Origin: Enterococcus sp. DIV2402
GTDB taxonomy: Bacteria > Bacillota > Bacilli > Lactobacillales > Enterococcaceae
Assembly (NCBI RefSeq): GCF_017426705.2
Contig: NZ_CP147251.1
Location: 2,394,501 to 2,458,500 of the forward strand
Reading direction: 5' to 3'
Length of the DNA: 64,000 nucleotides
Positions 38,101 through 45,253 of this stretch are shown piece by piece (position 1 is the stretch's first letter; each line of letters begins with the position of its first letter). The position numbers were made by a program, and so were the translations under genes. A model generated the notes under the pieces. The model had not been told where the DNA came from and made no database searches. It saw nothing but the letters and a program-made list of their open reading frames with translations.

Positions 38101-39340
38101 CATTCTGTGCGTAGAAACGGGCGTACTCATTCATTTGGTCTGCTATTTCGTGCTTTTGGTCGCCTACATTTTTTGCCATTGTTTGCATTGCATTGTAGGC
38201 TTCTTCTACTGGAATTCCAAATTCGCCAGCCAATTTATACGCACCAGCAATGGACTCCGATACATCCGACCCAGTTGCTTTCGCGTAAGCCACAGCCATT
38301 TTTGATTGATTTTCTAATTCTGACTGGTCAATTTGTGGTGTAAATGAAAGAACAATTTCACTTGCTTGATTGAATTCCTCACGATCTCCACCCATTTCTG
38401 TATACGCATTATTGCTTGCTTCGGACAACTTACCTGTTTGACCTTTATTCCCACGTGTCGCAAGCAAAAACTGTTCATAGCTTTCTTTTGCAGCTCCGAA
38501 TTCTTCTGCTACCTCACTCGCTAAATTGGCTACTGCTTCCAAACCTTTAGCGGTAATATTTGCGCCTAACGAACCGATAAATGTATCTAACGCCACATCT
38601 GCCCCACCGATTCCCTTTTCAGTCTTCCCTACCTCACTGGACAAGTCGAGGTTTTGCCCTGATTTTTTTACACCGTCTAACTGGGTGCTAGTAATCTTGG
38701 TTTGACGTTCCAATTTCTCTAAAGAGGCTACTGCATCTAGCGTCTCTTTTGCCGACACACCAAACTCTTCGGATAATTGAGCGACAACTTTTTCTTGCTC
38801 ACGTGTTGCTTGTTCAGTCAACACCAGTTGTTTTTCCAGCCCTTTTTGTTGGGCTTCTAATGCACCAGCTTCATCGCCTGCTTGTTTTAACGCTTTAACT
38901 TCATCATTCGTTGCCTTTTCGTTTTCACGCATTTCTTTCGTTAATGTGTTGACACCTGTTGACGCATAAGCTAGTTCTTTTTTTGTGTCGTTTAACTGTT
39001 TCGCATACCCATTATATTTAGCTGTTGCGTTATTTATTTGTGTATTAAGCTTGATTACCTGCTTGGATTCTTCGCCATATTTTTCAATAGCTTGGTCTCT
39101 ACGTTTGTTTAGTTCCTGTATTTTAGCGTCTTGACCATTCATGACGGTCGTTAAATCTTTTACTTTTTGACCTAATCCATCATATGTTTTGGAAGCGCCT
39201 TGAAAAGCCTTCATATTGGCTTTCATTGACGATTCTGCTTGTTTTATTTTGGTATTAATTGTGTCTAAATCATTACCAAAACTGGTGCCATCTAAGCTAA
39301 CACCTAACTTAATCGCACCTACTGGCTTTTGTTCTGCCAT
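35114..39340 (-). CDS. Tape measure protein with M15-like and SLT murein hydrolase domains
   Basis: The largest gene, 1408 residues. Residues 1-240 are coiled coil (DTINTKIKQAESSMKANMKA). A TP901-type core follows (about 280-560). Hydrophobic stretches appear near 650-745 and an approximately 35-residue segment with FVASIP and ITNMWNGIKG repeats follows. Near 1110-1190 there is an M15-type zinc peptidase motif (DHSKGLAVDLAI and DHYDHVHLSG); near 1205-1310 a lytic transglycosylase/SLT domain (MMNQIRTESSGNP, GLLQVIDPTFQFY). It fixes tail length and helps DNA cross the wall. Start ATG lies after the hairpin at 39364-39403. Confidence 0.93.
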   Translation of the reverse strand: MAEQKPVGAIKLGVSLDGTSFGNDLDTINTKIKQAESSMKANMKAFQGASKTYDGLGQKVKDLTTVMNGQDAKIQELNKRRDQAIEKYGEESKQVIKLNTQINNATAKYNGYAKQLNDTKKELAYASTGVNTLTKEMRENEKATNDEVKALKQAGDEAGALEAQQKGLEKQLVLTEQATREQEKVVAQLSEEFGVSAKETLDAVASLEKLERQTKITSTQLDGVKKSGQNLDLSSEVGKTEKGIGGADVALDTFIGSLGANITAKGLEAVANLASEVAEEFGAAKESYEQFLLATRGNKGQTGKLSEASNNAYTEMGGDREEFNQASEIVLSFTPQIDQSELENQSKMAVAYAKATGSDVSESIAGAYKLAGEFGIPVEEAYNAMQTMAKNVGDQKHEIADQMNEYARFYAQNGDSVQSMADKIVNGYRSGAYQVDKFNDLYKEMGLTIQDTGKMADVVDDLGLWDVYGQYKDGSITVTQMNNAVLQSIQQIEDPQKRLMKYQEVYGTLAEDNGLKVLDSLGKQGEGAKITAGEMDKLIALSEDNSPWEALKRNTANLFSPMSDSMVTFNSKMKDFIDEMFKPRKIQWFEDLKGFLEPYLIPMIDKVKKIFSDMFKSFSDYWNTDGKQFIEAFKNFLEFIKPLLNIVLGIIHQFIDSVGNLVNGIVQSIQGLMKIFTGIFTGDFKMLWDGLKQLFFGSIEAIWGYLNMMFFGRIVKGFGGFVKAIPKSISGMWTSIKAFFTQGISNVGRSVGGFVASIPKKLFTMGSNSKSAITNMWNGIKGNFISGIANVGTNVSRFVASIPQRLFSMASSGKNAITSMWKGIKNSFSNGVSNIVTKMKNLPGTIAEGIVNNTYKVVNAFKSMFKKAQQIIKKPVNTVIGGANWVLEKFGAKKLPTWQPDEKYAKGTPRGGHKGGNALVNDGNGAEMVVMPNGQAFIPKGKNVLIPNAPKGMHVLNAEDTANAMGKNSPTFAYKKGTNWFSEIGKWAKEKVTDVWDFVSNPSKLVDVALGKFLDFGDASHFALDAGKGLVTKAKDSMVGWTKNLFAKNESNLGDNGFYGDVSKNGNGVYQYLMNIANGFLKKYKDQGLYLSSGLRFTDNFDHSKGLAVDLAIPGVNNGSPIYRKIADEAIKMDGIKYVITNGMWRWKNQGWKPWADGDHYDHVHLSGEKPIGQKYKVTSQGFGVDRWRNLATQALQMEGVYSTANLNAMMNQIRTESSGNPNTINNWDINAKNGTPSKGLLQVIDPTFQFYKRPGFNNIWAPLDNMLASIRYVKARYGSITNGYRGVGYENGGFITKQHLAMVGEGNKPEVVIPLSSAKRSRAMELLEKTKTILGDTDNVIIKSNDNGSDLSKLESKFDKLISLVQGLLEKDSNVYMDGRQVSKQLEKRNNRDKISKARGRGQVVFA

Positions 39341-39363
39341 CTATGTATTCACATCCTATATAC

Positions 39364-39403
39364 AAAAAATAGAGGGAAGTAACCAAATTGGCTACCTCCC
39401 TCT
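39364..39403 (-). terminator. Terminator-like hairpin before the tape-measure gene
   Basis: Arms AGAGGGAGGTAGCC and GGTTACTTCCCTCT pair around a short loop and are followed on the minus strand by ATTTTTTG, the features of a real intrinsic terminator. It lies between the tail chaperone and the tape measure gene. Confidence 0.75.
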
Positions 39404-39420
39404 TAATTTCTATGTTATTT

Positions 39421-39941
39421 TTATATTGTAGCTCCCAATGAAGCAAAGAAGTCTTCTGCTGACATAATGTCATTTGGGCTTGAAGAATTACCATCTTCGC
39501 CTAGCAAATGGAATAAGTAGAAGTAGTCTGATTCATCGATTTCAGGTAGCTTCCAACCAGCTTCGATTAAATCGCGATAAATCTTATCTATAGTTTGTCG
39601 TGCTTCTGAAAAGCTTATGCTGGCTTCATTGTCGGCTTTTTTTCGTCCGCACCAATCTCTGATACTTGTTCGAATACGCCCTGTAAAGTAGGCATTAAAT
39701 CAACCGCATCAATGCCATCAAGCAAATTGTCAAAGTTGACCTCTGGTGCGTCAAAAAAGTTCTCTGTCAAAATTAACATATCATCTAGTACATCCAATTG
39801 AGAGATTTTCCCTTGTTCAGATTCTAATTTTTCCATTTTTTCATAAAATTTGAACATTTCTCGCATTTTACGTGCACTGATTGTTTTTTGGGTAAAAATA
39901 CGATTTTTACCATCGATTTTTAGTTGTAACTTGATTGCCAT
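39421..39941 (-). CDS. Tail assembly chaperone long form made by -1 frameshift (gpGT-like)
   Basis: The G frame ends at 39615, but a -1 shift at the slippery A AAA AAG (39636-39642) gives an extension of about 70 residues (ADNEASISFSEARQTIDKIY to SLGATI) ending with TAA at 39421-39423. The extension has no start of its own and is rich in acidic and aromatic residues, like T domains of lambda-type chaperones. This is the classical arrangement just upstream of the tape measure gene, on which both chaperone forms assemble. Confidence 0.8.
39615..39941 (-). CDS. Tail assembly chaperone, short form (gpG-like)
   Basis: The unshifted product has 108 residues, mostly helical, beginning AIKLQLKIDGKNRIFTQ and ending TMKPA. 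Its place between the major tail protein and the tape measure identifies it; sequence similarity in this family is low. The shift site lies 12 codons before its stop, within GAC GAA AAA AAG. Start ATG is preceded by AAAGGAGTCGTTTTATAA. Confidence 0.85.
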   Translation of the reverse strand: MAIKLQLKIDGKNRIFTQKTISARKMREMFKFYEKMEKLESEQGKISQLDVLDDMLILTENFFDAPEVNFDNLLDGIDAVDLMPTLQGVFEQVSEIGADEKKPTMKPA

Positions 39942-39983
39942 TTATAAAACGACTCCTTTATTTTTTAATTAAAAACTATGTAT

Positions 39984-40526
39984 TTATGGTGTTGTTTTTC
40001 CGTTAACTTTTTCTTTAAATTTTGCCAATGTAACTGTTGCTGACTCAACTGCTGTCAAGTAGGTGATACCGCGATTATCAGTGACGAATGTACCGCTGAT
40101 TGTATCCGTATTAAGTTCACCGCCACCATCTCCAGTCGTTGACATAGATGTGTCTGGTGCTGTAAATTTACCTTTTGGGAGACCAAAAAATTGACGTTTT
40201 CCCTCTTTATTCTCTGCGATCAGGATTAGTGAAGTATATGGTGCTTGCGTATCCTCACCTAATATTGTGATACCGTCTTCAACTTTTGCACCAAGCAAAG
40301 CATCGTACAAACCGCCATCAAGTAAATCTGCAATTTGCAACTCAACTTCTGGTGCGCCAGTACCTTTTTGGACTGTATAAAAAGGTACATTTGACGCATA
40401 AACGGTATTTGCTGGCGATCCCAGTCCAGAAATAGAAGCCTCAATTGCTCCCCCGCTTGCTTTATTTACAGTAAATTCTTGTGTACCGATTTTAAAAATT
40501 GCCTCTGAAAATCCAATTGTTGCCAT
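39984..40526 (-). CDS. Major tail (tube) protein
   Basis: A 180-residue beta-rich protein of the siphovirus tail-tube type (GFSEAIFKIGTQEFTVNKASGG; TVESATVTLAKFKEKV), which stacks as hexameric rings to form the tail tube. Position after the tail-terminator gene and before the chaperone is canonical. No Ig-like extra domain is present at the C-terminus, and the length fits the shorter phi13-like family. Confidence 0.88.
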   Translation of the reverse strand: MATIGFSEAIFKIGTQEFTVNKASGGAIEASISGLGSPANTVYASNVPFYTVQKGTGAPEVELQIADLLDGGLYDALLGAKVEDGITILGEDTQAPYTSLILIAENKEGKRQFFGLPKGKFTAPDTSMSTTGDGGGELNTDTISGTFVTDNRGITYLTAVESATVTLAKFKEKVNGKTTP

Positions 40527-40556
40527 TTATTAAATCATCCTATTCTTTATATTATT

Positions 40557-40931
40557 TTATAACTCTAGTCTAAATGTCCCTGTATATCTTTTTATTATTC
40601 TTTTTGCATTATTTAAATCTGAATCTTCTTCGACTGACGAATACGTGTTAACCCAACTTTGTTTCCTTAAAATTGAATCAAATAAATAATAATATTGCTC
40701 TACGTCTCGCTGATTTTTCAGCCATACATCAACTTGCACATCAAACCGTATCGTATTCGGCTCATTGCTTGCATAGTTTCCGTAATCACCTTGTAGTTCA
40801 ACAATTCGTGAGACTGGTAGTTTCTCTAATTTTTGGCTATCTTCGGGAATTGAATTGGTAAAGAACTCAATACCTTTTAATTTTTCTTCATTACTTAAAA
40901 TCTGATAAATCATAGTAGTAGCGGTTTGCAT
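40557..40931 (-). CDS. Tail terminator/completion protein (DUF806-like)
   Basis: A 124-residue protein (IYQILSNEEKLKGIEFFTNSI; NTIRFDVQVDVWLKNQRDV; IIKRYTGTFRLEL) with the alternating alpha/beta pattern of small tail-completion proteins of the DUF806/DUF3168 kind. It would cap the tail tube at the head end. Start and upstream stop overlap by one base. Confidence 0.72.
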   Translation of the reverse strand: MQTATTMIYQILSNEEKLKGIEFFTNSIPEDSQKLEKLPVSRIVELQGDYGNYASNEPNTIRFDVQVDVWLKNQRDVEQYYYLFDSILRKQSWVNTYSSVEEDSDLNNAKRIIKRYTGTFRLEL

Positions 40932-41302
40932 TACTTCATCAACTCCTCCTTGATAGCGTTAGTCATTATTTTTACTACTTCATTTTCTATTTCTCGCTGT
41001 GTACGCTGAACAAAGCCTTGTGGGCGTTGGTTTATCGTTCCAAATTCAATGAAGTGCATGCGCCATGAAACCTCATTGGAATAACCAATTTCGGCATATC
41101 CATCCTTGGTTGTTGATTTAACAACTTCATCTTTGGCCTTCTTTTCATTCCGTGAGTCTTTATAAACTGGTGTATTCTTCTCCAATTTCGATTGGACGAA
41201 TAAACTTGCTTCCGACACGGCCTTCTTTTCAGCTTTTTTATAGTTGCTACCTAATTTTTTTAGCGCTTTGATAGCACTTGACGAATCAACCATTACACTC
41301 AT
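40931..41302 (-). CDS. HK97 gp10-like head-tail/tail-component protein
   Basis: A 123-residue basic protein with the HK97-gp10 pattern (SAIKALKKLGSNYKKAEKKAVSEASLFVQSKLEKNTPV then EIGYSNEVSWRMHFIEFGT). It belongs to the neck or upper tail set and sits in the expected place. It overlaps its neighbours by single bases on both sides, showing tight translational coupling. Confidence 0.8.
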   Translation of the reverse strand: MSVMVDSSSAIKALKKLGSNYKKAEKKAVSEASLFVQSKLEKNTPVYKDSRNEKKAKDEVVKSTTKDGYAEIGYSNEVSWRMHFIEFGTINQRPQGFVQRTQREIENEVVKIMTNAIKEELMK

Positions 41303-41637
41303 TACAATACCGCCTTTGCAATTACCGTAGTGAAGTCTTTTTTAAACTCCCCTGGTGTAATCTGAACAATACTAAATTTTTTACCATTCCATTTTAGTGT
41401 CATGGCGTTATCAATAGCATAGTCTTGGTAGTAACGAATAATGAATGTAATCGTACCTTCTAGCACGGTACCTACACTTGCGACAATATCTTTCAACATC
41501 AGCGTGTGGACACTAGCCCAACAACTGAAAATTTCAACCTCTTGTCTTTCCACTTCGCCAAATTCATTTTTCACATTTTTAACTTGATTGAATGAAATGC
41601 GCTCGGATAAGTCGGAGGTTTTTACAAAATTAGCCAT
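41302..41637 (-). CDS. Head closure (head-tail joining) protein
   Basis: A 111-residue small beta-barrel-like protein (NFVKTSDLSERISFNQV; EVEIFSCWASVHTL; FIIRYYQDYAIDNAMTLKWNGKKFSIVQI). This is the SPP1 gp16/HK97 head-closure type that plugs the portal-connector after packaging. Position directly after the gp6-like connector supports this. Confidence 0.82.
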   Translation of the reverse strand: MANFVKTSDLSERISFNQVKNVKNEFGEVERQEVEIFSCWASVHTLMLKDIVASVGTVLEGTITFIIRYYQDYAIDNAMTLKWNGKKFSIVQITPGEFKKDFTTVIAKAVL

Positions 41638-41912
41638 TAAGCACCACTCCCCAAACCGCGCAACTGCTGAATAAGGGAAGTAACGCCTAGTGGTAAATTT
41701 TGAATATTCTCATTTGTTGTTGCTGAACGGTTCGCATAAAAATGGCCAATCAATAAAAGCACACACAAGTCAAAGCGTAAATCTTTAACTTGCGGTGCTT
41801 CAATTGCGCTATATATGTATGCTTCTGCTGTTGTTTGTAGCGTTTTAAGTAAGGTATCATCTAGTGAGTGGTCAATTCGTAGGTAGTTTTTGATTTCTTG
41901 TAAATCCATCAT
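41637..41912 (-). CDS. Head-tail connector (gp6/gp15-like)
   Basis: A 91-residue helical protein beginning MDLQEIKNYLRIDHSLDDTLLKTLQ, the typical opening of phage DNA-packaging/connector proteins that form a ring under the portal. It follows the major capsid gene by 24 bases. Start could be either of two adjacent ATGs. Confidence 0.87.
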   Translation of the reverse strand: MMDLQEIKNYLRIDHSLDDTLLKTLQTTAEAYIYSAIEAPQVKDLRFDLCVLLLIGHFYANRSATTNENIQNLPLGVTSLIQQLRGLGSGA

Positions 41913-41936
41913 CTACTCACCTAACTCTCTATTTGA

Positions 41937-43133
41937 TTAAGGTGCTGTCGGCGCATCTTTTAACGTCACCATAAATCCAGCCTCTGCATCGATTTGTTTA
42001 TAATCAGAACGGACACCAACCGCTAACCCTTTAGAGTAAGCATCAAATTTTTCCCATTCAGCTGTGATTTCTGTTCGTTTGAAGTAAGCAACCGCTTCTT
42101 GTAAGTCGCCTACAAAGACAAAACCTTTTGATGTTGAAGGCGTTGAAGCAACTTTGTTTGATACAACAATAACCTCTTTGCCAAACAAAGATTTTCCAGA
42201 TTCAAATGCGATAGCATCTTGTAATAAATAACGTCCTTGAGTATCTTTTAATGTGTCAATGTAGTTATAAGCATCTTGGTTTAACACAATTTTTAAATCA
42301 AGCTCTGGGTCAAGGTCAACATTAATAACACGTTTTAATTCATCAATGCCATTTGCCACTTTCTTAGAAAAAGCAGAAATAACATCAATAACGCCTTTGT
42401 TATTAGTATTTGTAACCATGCGTTGCATTTGTTTCTTCGCATAGCCCACTACATCGATTACTGCATCTTCAATCAATTCATTTGAAAGAGCAATTTGACC
42501 AATACGAGTTTCACATGCGTATTCAACATCAATAAATAACGGTTCATTGATTTCAGCAATTTCTGCTAATTCTGTTTTTGTAGCCAAAATTGAACGTGAA
42601 CGCCGTGCAATTGGAAACCTACCTTTTCCCGTTCCAACTGTTTGAGAAGTAACATATTTTGTTAAATCTGCTTGGGTATCTTTTAATTCCAGGACATCTG
42701 TTGCCACCTCAACTGGTACAACTGCCGAACCGTTTGCTGTGTCTAACCCACGTAATTCTGTACCTTGAGTTCGAATGTAGTTTTCAAAGTCGTCTGTTTG
42801 ACCTAATTTAATTTCTTTCATTTTCATGTCTGCGTTAATCTCCGTTCTTTTTTCGTCTTTTTCTTCCTCTAACTTATCTTCTGCCACTTCTTCTACGGCT
42901 TCTGATTCGTCTTGTTTGGGTTCTTGTACGTCTTCATCGTCTGAAACGTGCTGAGAATCCTCCTGTGCGACATCACTTTTAGCGGTTAACTCTTCTAACT
43001 CACTGGATAGTAATGCTTTTTCTTCGTTTTGTTCGTTAATCGCTTTAATTTGAGCAATCAACTCTTTAGCTTTGGCAACGTCATTGGCTTCTAAGGCCTC
43101 TTGTGCCTGTGCTTTTAGTTCTTCTAAATTCAA
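41937..43133 (-). CDS. Major capsid protein, HK97 fold with N-terminal scaffold domain
   Basis: A 398-residue protein. The first about 110 residues are a highly charged coiled coil (LEELKAQAQEALEANDVAKA, then runs of Glu/Asp/Lys), the delta or scaffold domain that the prohead protease removes. The rest is the HK97-type shell domain (RFPIARRSRSILATKTELAE; VFVGDLQEAVAYFKRTEIT). No separate scaffold gene is present, in agreement with this fused form. A weak hairpin with a T-tract lies between protease and capsid genes. Confidence 0.92.
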   Translation of the reverse strand: MNLEELKAQAQEALEANDVAKAKELIAQIKAINEQNEEKALLSSELEELTAKSDVAQEDSQHVSDDEDVQEPKQDESEAVEEVAEDKLEEEKDEKRTEINADMKMKEIKLGQTDDFENYIRTQGTELRGLDTANGSAVVPVEVATDVLELKDTQADLTKYVTSQTVGTGKGRFPIARRSRSILATKTELAEIAEINEPLFIDVEYACETRIGQIALSNELIEDAVIDVVGYAKKQMQRMVTNTNNKGVIDVISAFSKKVANGIDELKRVINVDLDPELDLKIVLNQDAYNYIDTLKDTQGRYLLQDAIAFESGKSLFGKEVIVVSNKVASTPSTSKGFVFVGDLQEAVAYFKRTEITAEWEKFDAYSKGLAVGVRSDYKQIDAEAGFMVTLKDAPTAP

Positions 43134-43180
43134 GGTTTTCCCTCCGTGTTCCTGTGTATTTTTGGTAATAAAAAAACTCC

Positions 43181-43711
43181 TTACAACGTAAGCAGCTCTA
43201 ATTGTGTACTTAATTTTTCTAATTCAAATTGATTCACGGCCTGTTTAAAATCACGTTTAATAGTTGCTGTCGTGCTATCGTAAGCCGGAATCGAAACGAT
43301 AGAAATCTCTTTTAACGTGTCAATCTTATGTATTTTCCGTACATAGTCGCCGTTAGATAATCTACTAACTGACTGAGATTTTCTGTTTTTCTCGTTGATG
43401 TTGAATCCGAATGAACAACCATCAATATCCCCACGTTCCACTAATTTATACAAATCATTGGCATAGGTGGTATCAGGTAGCATGACTTTAAATTTTAAAC
43501 CGACATCATCAATGAATAGCTCTAAAGTCTTATTTTTTACACTTCCCAACACTTTGCTCGTGTCGTGGTCGGCTAGGCATTTTACTACTGATAAATCGAC
43601 ATCATCTAATGCATGACTGTCAATCACTTCGTAAAAGTTGCCTAACTTTTTAGACTGCTTTCCAAACGTGATGGCATATCCTTCAATAATATTTTCGCCT
43701 TTAACTTTCAA
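43181..43711 (-). CDS. Prohead protease, HK97 family (U35)
   Basis: A 176-residue serine protease that trims the capsid protein. The catalytic histidine is in CLADHDTSKVLGSV near residue 50 and the serine in DIDGCSFGFNINEK near residue 98; both are normal for the family. It starts four bases before the stop of the small methylase-tail-like gene and lies 48 bases upstream of the capsid gene. Confidence 0.92.
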   Translation of the reverse strand: MKVKGENIIEGYAITFGKQSKKLGNFYEVIDSHALDDVDLSVVKCLADHDTSKVLGSVKNKTLELFIDDVGLKFKVMLPDTTYANDLYKLVERGDIDGCSFGFNINEKNRKSQSVSRLSNGDYVRKIHKIDTLKEISIVSIPAYDSTTATIKRDFKQAVNQFELEKLSTQLELLTL

Positions 43712-43917
43712 TTTTTGTTCTCACATCCTTCTATCAACACGACTCCTAGGTGTGGATTAGTAGTAATCGTATGTGCTGTTTGAGATTGCACCCTACCTCT
43801 TCTGGTTTTGGATTTAGGATACGATAAATCAATCCCATCACCATCATAAGCTAGTAAATAACCTTTTGTTGTAGCATTTTTAATAGGGATTCCCCCATTT
43901 TTGTCATAGTTATTCAT
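43708..43917 (-). CDS. Small protein resembling the C-terminal tail of a phage cytosine-C5 methyltransferase
   Basis: A 69-residue protein from the ATG at 43917. Its middle, IKNATTKGYLLAYDGDGIDL then SKTRRGRVQSQTAHTITTN and GVVLI, resembles the C-terminal extension of phage C5-DNA methyltransferases (the N/SxTRRGRVG..xxTL/ITT motif). The catalytic PCQ and ENV motifs are absent, so it cannot methylate by itself. It overlaps portal and protease genes by eight and four bases, so it is kept in the late operon. It may be a domesticated DNA-binding module or a remnant. Not a fragment of a nearby gene, since no methylase is in the element. Confidence 0.65.
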   Translation of the reverse strand: MNNYDKNGGIPIKNATTKGYLLAYDGDGIDLSYPKSKTRRGRVQSQTAHTITTNPHLGVVLIEGCENKN

Positions 43918-45064
43918 TTTTAATAACCTCATTGATTAATGGTACGCTTGCGCTATTGACAAAGATTGTTTTTCCTCCGTCTCCGCCAATTGGATCTAAA
44001 CCATAAAAAGTTCTGACTTCATCAACTTTAAGAAAACCGTTCCCACCGTTTTGTTGGATAGCTTTAGCTAGCATAGTGTTTTTATCCATACTGCGCAGAG
44101 TTGAAAAATCAAACTCAACGCAACAGTTTAACTTAGCTAGCTCTTGTTCAATCGCTTGAATATAAGCATTTAAAGTTGAGGTAATGTAAATGTCATTTTG
44201 TTGCGAATCGCTTGTGTTCATTAGTTCCTGGCCAAAGCGGCTCAAAGGAATACCAAACACTTTGGCAATTTGCTGGGTGGAATATTTGTTGTTTTGAATC
44301 ATTTCCAAGACTTTTGTATTAACTTCAATCGGCAAATAATCTTGCGTGTCATCTAACACGATTACACCGCCAGAATTTTGAATACCTGCGTTTATTTCTT
44401 CAAATTGCTTCTTGATCTCGCGTTTCGAACTATTGTCAATGGTTGCTTCTTTTAATTTTAAAATGGCACTCGAATTCACACCGCGTTTAAAAAATGAAGC
44501 TAGCAAACTATTTCCATTTTTTAGCATGGATAATTCTGGTGTTAATGAGTATAAAGGTGACTTACCAACTTTCCCATCAATAGAAAACGCTTTAAAATGA
44601 AGCATATCTTCATAATCGATTTCTTTTGTGCCGTCCGTAAAGGTAACCTTATAATCGATTACTTTCCCATCATCTTCTGATTCGCGAATCACAACTTGTG
44701 AAGGCAATAAGACACGTAATCCTGTTACAATGCCCTCATCGTTCCGTTCAATATGAGCGTATGAATTACCATTTAATAACATATTAGCCACCATTGCAAA
44801 CTTAAAATTATAAGCGGTTGTGCTGTTATTAGCTTTCTTGTTCAGCAGGTCATAGATATGCTCGTTATCCTGCACATTGATTTTTGCGCTCGCAATATCC
44901 CCAGCAATAATGCGCACTGCTGTGTAAATATCTGACTGTAAAAGTGCTGATTCGCCGATAAAGTTACTTGTTATTTTTGAATCATTAAACGAAACAAAAT
45001 CAACAAAGCTATTAACTGCTCTATCATCTCTTTTTTCTGTTTTTCTATGTAAGAAAAAACTCAT
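43910..45064 (-). CDS. Portal protein, HK97 type
   Basis: A 384-residue portal subunit that forms the dodecameric DNA gate. Family landmarks include SALLQSDIYTAVRIIAGDIA, NFKFAMVANMLLNGNSYAHIER and AKVFGIPLSRFGQ near residue 270. Length is normal. Its ATG directly abuts the stop of the small membrane gene (TAGATGAG). Confidence 0.93.
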   Translation of the reverse strand: MSFFLHRKTEKRDDRAVNSFVDFVSFNDSKITSNFIGESALLQSDIYTAVRIIAGDIASAKINVQDNEHIYDLLNKKANNSTTAYNFKFAMVANMLLNGNSYAHIERNDEGIVTGLRVLLPSQVVIRESEDDGKVIDYKVTFTDGTKEIDYEDMLHFKAFSIDGKVGKSPLYSLTPELSMLKNGNSLLASFFKRGVNSSAILKLKEATIDNSSKREIKKQFEEINAGIQNSGGVIVLDDTQDYLPIEVNTKVLEMIQNNKYSTQQIAKVFGIPLSRFGQELMNTSDSQQNDIYITSTLNAYIQAIEQELAKLNCCVEFDFSTLRSMDKNTMLAKAIQQNGGNGFLKVDEVRTFYGLDPIGGDGGKTIFVNSASVPLINEVIKNE

Positions 45065-45241
45065 CTATTCGCCCCCTAACTCATGGTTAAGGATAACACT
45101 TACCATAATCAGAAATATGCCTAACGTAGCAAAACCTACTATAGCACCTACTAAAAAAGCAGCAATAGCAATACATGTTAAGCCCATTAAAAAGGCGATT
45201 GTTATAATTAAATTTAAAATATTAATCTTTTCTTTTTCTAT
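45065..45241 (-). CDS. Small membrane protein between TerL and portal (DUF1056-like), ATA start
   Basis: The frame gives 58 residues: a short charged start (EKEKINILNL) and two hydrophobic helices (IITIAFLMGLTCIAIAAFL and GAIVGFATLGIFLIMVSVI). A strong ribosome site AAGGAGGAG lies seven bases before the first codon, but that codon is ATA, not ATG; no other start with a ribosome site exists. DUF1056-like small membrane proteins usually occupy this place in Lactobacillales siphoviruses. Either ATA is used as a rare start or the gene is silenced. Confidence 0.65.
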   Translation of the reverse strand: MEKEKINILNLIITIAFLMGLTCIAIAAFLVGAIVGFATLGIFLIMVSVILNHELGGE

Positions 45242-45253
45242 TTTTGCTCCTCC

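Noticed and set aside
41937..43133. Charged N-terminal part of the capsid protein as a separate scaffold gene
   Set aside because: There is one continuous frame and no internal start with a ribosome site; fused delta domains are normal for HK97-type capsids.
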